Positions 63,320 to 64,000 of a stretch of 64,000 nt of DNA are shown here, piece after piece. The stretch comes from CAWBLP01 sp963789495 (lineage in GTDB: Bacteria; Pseudomonadota; Alphaproteobacteria; Acetobacterales; Acetobacteraceae). The DNA is taken from contig CAWBLP010000028.1 in NCBI GenBank assembly GCA_963789495.1, forward strand, positions 62,001 to 126,000, written 5' to 3'. A model generated the notes under the pieces. It had not been told where the DNA came from. It was given only the letters and a program-made list of their open reading frames with translations, and did not search any database. A program made the position numbers and the translations under genes. Every line of letters starts with the position of its first letter. The first letter of the stretch is position 1.

Positions 63320-64000
63320 ATGACACAAGAAACTGATCGATTCTGGGTCTGGAAGCCAGCCTGCCAGCCCGGGATGGCCACGTTGTTCTGCCTGCCGTTC
63401 GCCGGCGGCAGTGCGGCTTGGTTCCTGCCTTGGCGAAGGGCAGCGCGGCGGATTGATGTCGTACCCGTTCAGTTCCCTGGACGTGGAAATCGCATTGCCG
63501 AACCGCCATTCCAGAACATGGCTCGGTTGGTCAACGTCCTGGCCGATTCGCTGACACCATATGTGTCACATCCCTACGCGCTGTTTGGGCACAGTATGGG
63601 GGCGGCGGTCGCGGCAGCACTCACGCATGAACTCAGAAGGCGCGAACTGCCGCTGCCACTGCACCTTTTCGTCTCCGGCAGGCGCGCTCCGCATCTTCCC
63701 CCTCGACGTTCACCGATGCACCAGCTCAGCGATGCCGCGCTGCTCGAGGAACTGCGACGGATGGAAGGCACGCCCGACAGCGTGCTGGCAGACCCGGAGT
63801 TGCTCGCGCTGATATTGCCGACAATCCGCGCCGACCTCACGGTGGTAGAAACGGCAGAACCAGACGAAGCAATTCCGTTCCCGGCGCCGATCACCGCGTT
63901 TGGTGGAGAGGAAGATCGGGTCACGCGCCAGGACCTGGCCGGTTGGCAACAGCACACGCATGGCAGATTTATGCTGCGAACCTACCCTGGGGGACACTTC
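63320..64000 (+). CDS. Type II (editing) thioesterase, 3' end cut by window edge
   Basis: The frame runs from ATG 63320 to the end of the window (227 codons) without a stop. The start TLFCLPFAGGSAAWFLPW, VVPVQFPGRGNRIAE, the nucleophile GHSMGA (about residue 92), LFVSGRRAPHLP and the terminal YPGGHF with the catalytic His define a type II thioesterase. These discrete enzymes remove wrong or stalled acyl groups from carrier domains of NRPS/PKS systems. About 15-25 residues should be missing. A TATGAT box at 63277-63282 could be its -10. It shows that the biosynthetic locus extends to, and probably beyond, the window edge. Confidence 0.88.
   Translation, partial: MTQETDRFWVWKPACQPGMATLFCLPFAGGSAAWFLPWRRAARRIDVVPVQFPGRGNRIAEPPFQNMARLVNVLADSLTPYVSHPYALFGHSMGAAVAAALTHELRRRELPLPLHLFVSGRRAPHLPPRRSPMHQLSDAALLEELRRMEGTPDSVLADPELLALILPTIRADLTVVETAEPDEAIPFPAPITAFGGEEDRVTRQDLAGWQQHTHGRFMLRTYPGGHF

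Noticed and set aside
1..64000. CRISPR arrays, rRNA genes, riboswitches or a replication origin
   Set aside because: No regularly spaced repeats, rRNA-like sequence, known riboswitch core or DnaA-box cluster was noticed on reading.

Overview
This 64 kb, GC-rich window looks like chromosomal DNA of an alphaproteobacterium, probably from the Acetobacteraceae/Rhodospirillales. That placement is an inference. It rests on high G+C with many open antisense frames, a bifunctional HldE, a divergent tesA / ABC-exporter pair, a conserved 'CCDLSDC' secreted protein, and GC-rich palindromic intergenic repeats.

Bases 1-15,200 are mostly ordinary core and accessory genes. First comes the 3' end of a membrane-anchored, probably kinase-type protein. 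It is followed by two tandem DUF4399 exported proteins, an SH3/FGE-sulfatase-domain protein, a luciferase-like monooxygenase, a GT92-like glycosyltransferase, a PPP-type phosphatase, hldE (ADP-heptose synthesis), a small secreted protein, a Bax-inhibitor-1 membrane protein and a YbbA/YbbP-like ABC exporter. The exporter is divergent from a TesA-like esterase and thpR. An ATP-grasp ligase ends this part.

At 15,537 there is a tRNA-Ser(CGA) with a good promoter. An IS66-family element (15,627-17,317, perfect 8-bp target duplication) has inserted inside the encoded CCA end of this tRNA, so the gene now reads CCG. About 1.2 kb of gene-free sequence follows, containing possible mobile-element debris.

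From 18,504 to 53,383 an almost continuous, translationally coupled operon encodes a hybrid NRPS-PKS assembly line. Its order is: acyl ligase-ACP; KS-(vestigial AT)-DH-ER-KR-ACP; KS-AT-DH-KR-ACP; C-A[FkbM methyltransferase]-PCP-Cy-A[oxidase]-PCP; KS-AT-DH-ER-KR-ACP-C; degenerate A-acyl ligase-KR-PCP-TE. The Cy-A-Ox module has a near-perfect cysteine code and should make a thiazole. The first A domain has a Glu-like code. Two of the PKS reading frames are interrupted: one needs a single shift and one needs two compensating shifts.

From 53,380 onward lie likely accessory genes: two paralogous patatin-like lipases, an LpxH-like phosphoesterase, a STAS protein without the phosphorylatable serine, a 14-TM exporter, an alpha/beta hydrolase, a zinc-ribbon sugar epimerase coupled to a GT1-like glycosyltransferase, a UbiB/ABC1 kinase, and a type II thioesterase cut by the window edge. 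Together they suggest a secreted, possibly glycosylated, thiazole-containing lipopeptide/polyketide. The cluster probably continues past base 64,000.
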